Source of the DNA: Entrophospora sp. SA101
Taxonomy: Eukaryota; Glomeromycota; Glomeromycetes; Entrophosporales; Entrophosporaceae
Direction: 5' to 3'
DNA length: 47,892 bases
Assembly (NCBI GenBank): GCA_958430865.1
Contig: CAUDNR010004112.1
Coordinates: forward strand, 5,498-53,389
This document shows, piece after piece, positions 47,059 to 47,892 of this stretch. The notes beneath the pieces are model-generated. The model saw only the letters and a list, made by a program, of their open reading frames with translations. It did not search any database and had not been told where the DNA came from. The position numbers and the translations under genes are program-made. Every line of letters starts with the position of its first letter. Positions within the stretch are counted from its first letter, which is position 1.

Positions 47059-47803
47059 TTGGCAGCTGATACAGATCCTTCTGTTAAAAATGGAGCAGAA
47101 TTGTTAGATAGATTGATCAAAGATCTTGTTGCGGAACATGCGATAACATATGTTTCTTCTTTTGCTGTTCATCCTTTTACAACAGTCAACACTACTGATT
47201 CAACACCGGATATTACATCTATTCCTCAAACAACTGCATTCTCATTGCCAAAATTCATTCCATTACTTTCAGAACGCATACATGTAATGGATCCTTTCAC
47301 GCGCAACTTTTTAGTTTCGTGGATAAAAGTGTTAGATTCGATTCCTGATTTGGAATTGGTTTCCTTTCTTCCTGATTTTTTGAATGGTCTACTGCAATTT
47401 TTAAGTGATCCAAATAAAGATATAAGGTATGCGACATCTAACATCCTAGCAAATTTTTTGGCTGAAATCTGTGATGCTGCTACAATTAATGAACAACAAA
47501 AAAAATATGCTATTAAAAAATATTATATTGAGCAACAAAAACAATTAACTGCTACTATTTCTGAAGTTACTACAACCAATGAGGCAGGCGATGATGGCTT
47601 AATTGGTGGTGGTGATTATGGTGACGGTGATGTTTCCCATAATGCTATTAGTAAATTATTATTAGTTGATGATAATGGTAATTTAAAATGGGATTTCGAT
47701 GATGCAGAAGGTAGAGGAAAAGGATCTTGGGTCCCGGGCCAAGGTGTTGTCATTGATTACACTAGAATAGTACAAATTTTGATGCCACATTTATCTTCAC
47801 ACG
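47059..47803 (+). CDS. VAC14: VAC14, N-terminal-half internal exon, opposite orientation
   Basis: An exon of 248 codons runs from acceptor ttatatag (to 47058) to donor at 47804 (gtaaat). It begins LAADTDPSVKNGAELLDRL and continues FIPLLSERIHVMDPFTRNFL, VSWIKVLDSIPDLELVSFLP and FLNGLLQFLSDPNKDIRYA. These are the HEAT-like repeats that in human VAC14 start near residue 125. No start codon or upstream exon precedes it: the next sequence to the left is the C-terminal part on the other strand. It has an acidic, Gly-rich insertion (GGGDYGDGD). The intron after it is open at the window end. Confidence 0.85.
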
Positions 47804-47892
47804 GTAAATAGCATGAATTTTTTGTTTGCTGTTTGATTTATTGTTATTAAAAAAAATATATATTCAATTAGTTTTTTGAATATTATTATTAT

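Overview
The window looks like AT-rich nuclear DNA of an arbuscular mycorrhizal fungus (Glomeromycotina, Rhizophagus/Glomus-like). The signs are short introns with GT...AG ends and ctaat-type branch points, a cluster of TKL-type kinases with an N-terminal CxxC-x9-CxxC module (a family strongly expanded in these fungi), many degenerate transposase remnants, and long poly-A/T and trinucleotide tracts. No cellular RNA gene was found.

Layout. 1-2.4 kb: dispersed repeats and a transposase remnant. 2.4-4.1 kb: intact kinase K1. 4.1-6.1 kb: block A, holding a broken cupredoxin gene; it is repeated almost perfectly at 13.2-15.2 kb. 6.1-7.1 kb: transposase pseudogene. 7.7-8.0 kb: Crinkler-like fragment. 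8.5-10.6 kb: intact kynureninase. 11.6-13.2 kb: frameshifted kinase K2. 15.2-17.9 kb: membrane-anchored DUF229/sulfatase-like enzyme (minus). 18-21.6 kb: a possible MITE, a PIF1-like helicase remnant and repeats. 21.6 kb: kinase K4, cut by a 10-N gap. 22.0-26.1 kb: apparently identical second copy of 7.87-11.97 kb, including kynureninase, running into frameshifted kinase K3. 28.4-31.6 kb: decayed DDE/SAP transposase. 31.7-39.4 kb: satellites, MITEs and a pogo/Tigger transposase tail. 39.5-41.0 kb: FHA-RING ubiquitin ligase (Dma1-like, minus). 41-45.4 kb: repeats and a RecQ remnant. 45.4-47.8 kb: two parts of VAC14 in head-to-head opposite orientation.

The genes with clear cellular roles are kynureninase (tryptophan to NAD), a Dma1-like ligase (mitotic checkpoint/septation) and VAC14 (PI(3,5)P2 scaffold at the vacuole). 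They do not form a pathway. The main theme is genome plasticity. Kinase paralogues mark the edges of two near-identical segmental duplications, one of which abuts an assembly gap. VAC14 is arranged as if an internal segment had been inverted. Recent rearrangement and misassembly cannot be separated from sequence alone; long reads would decide.
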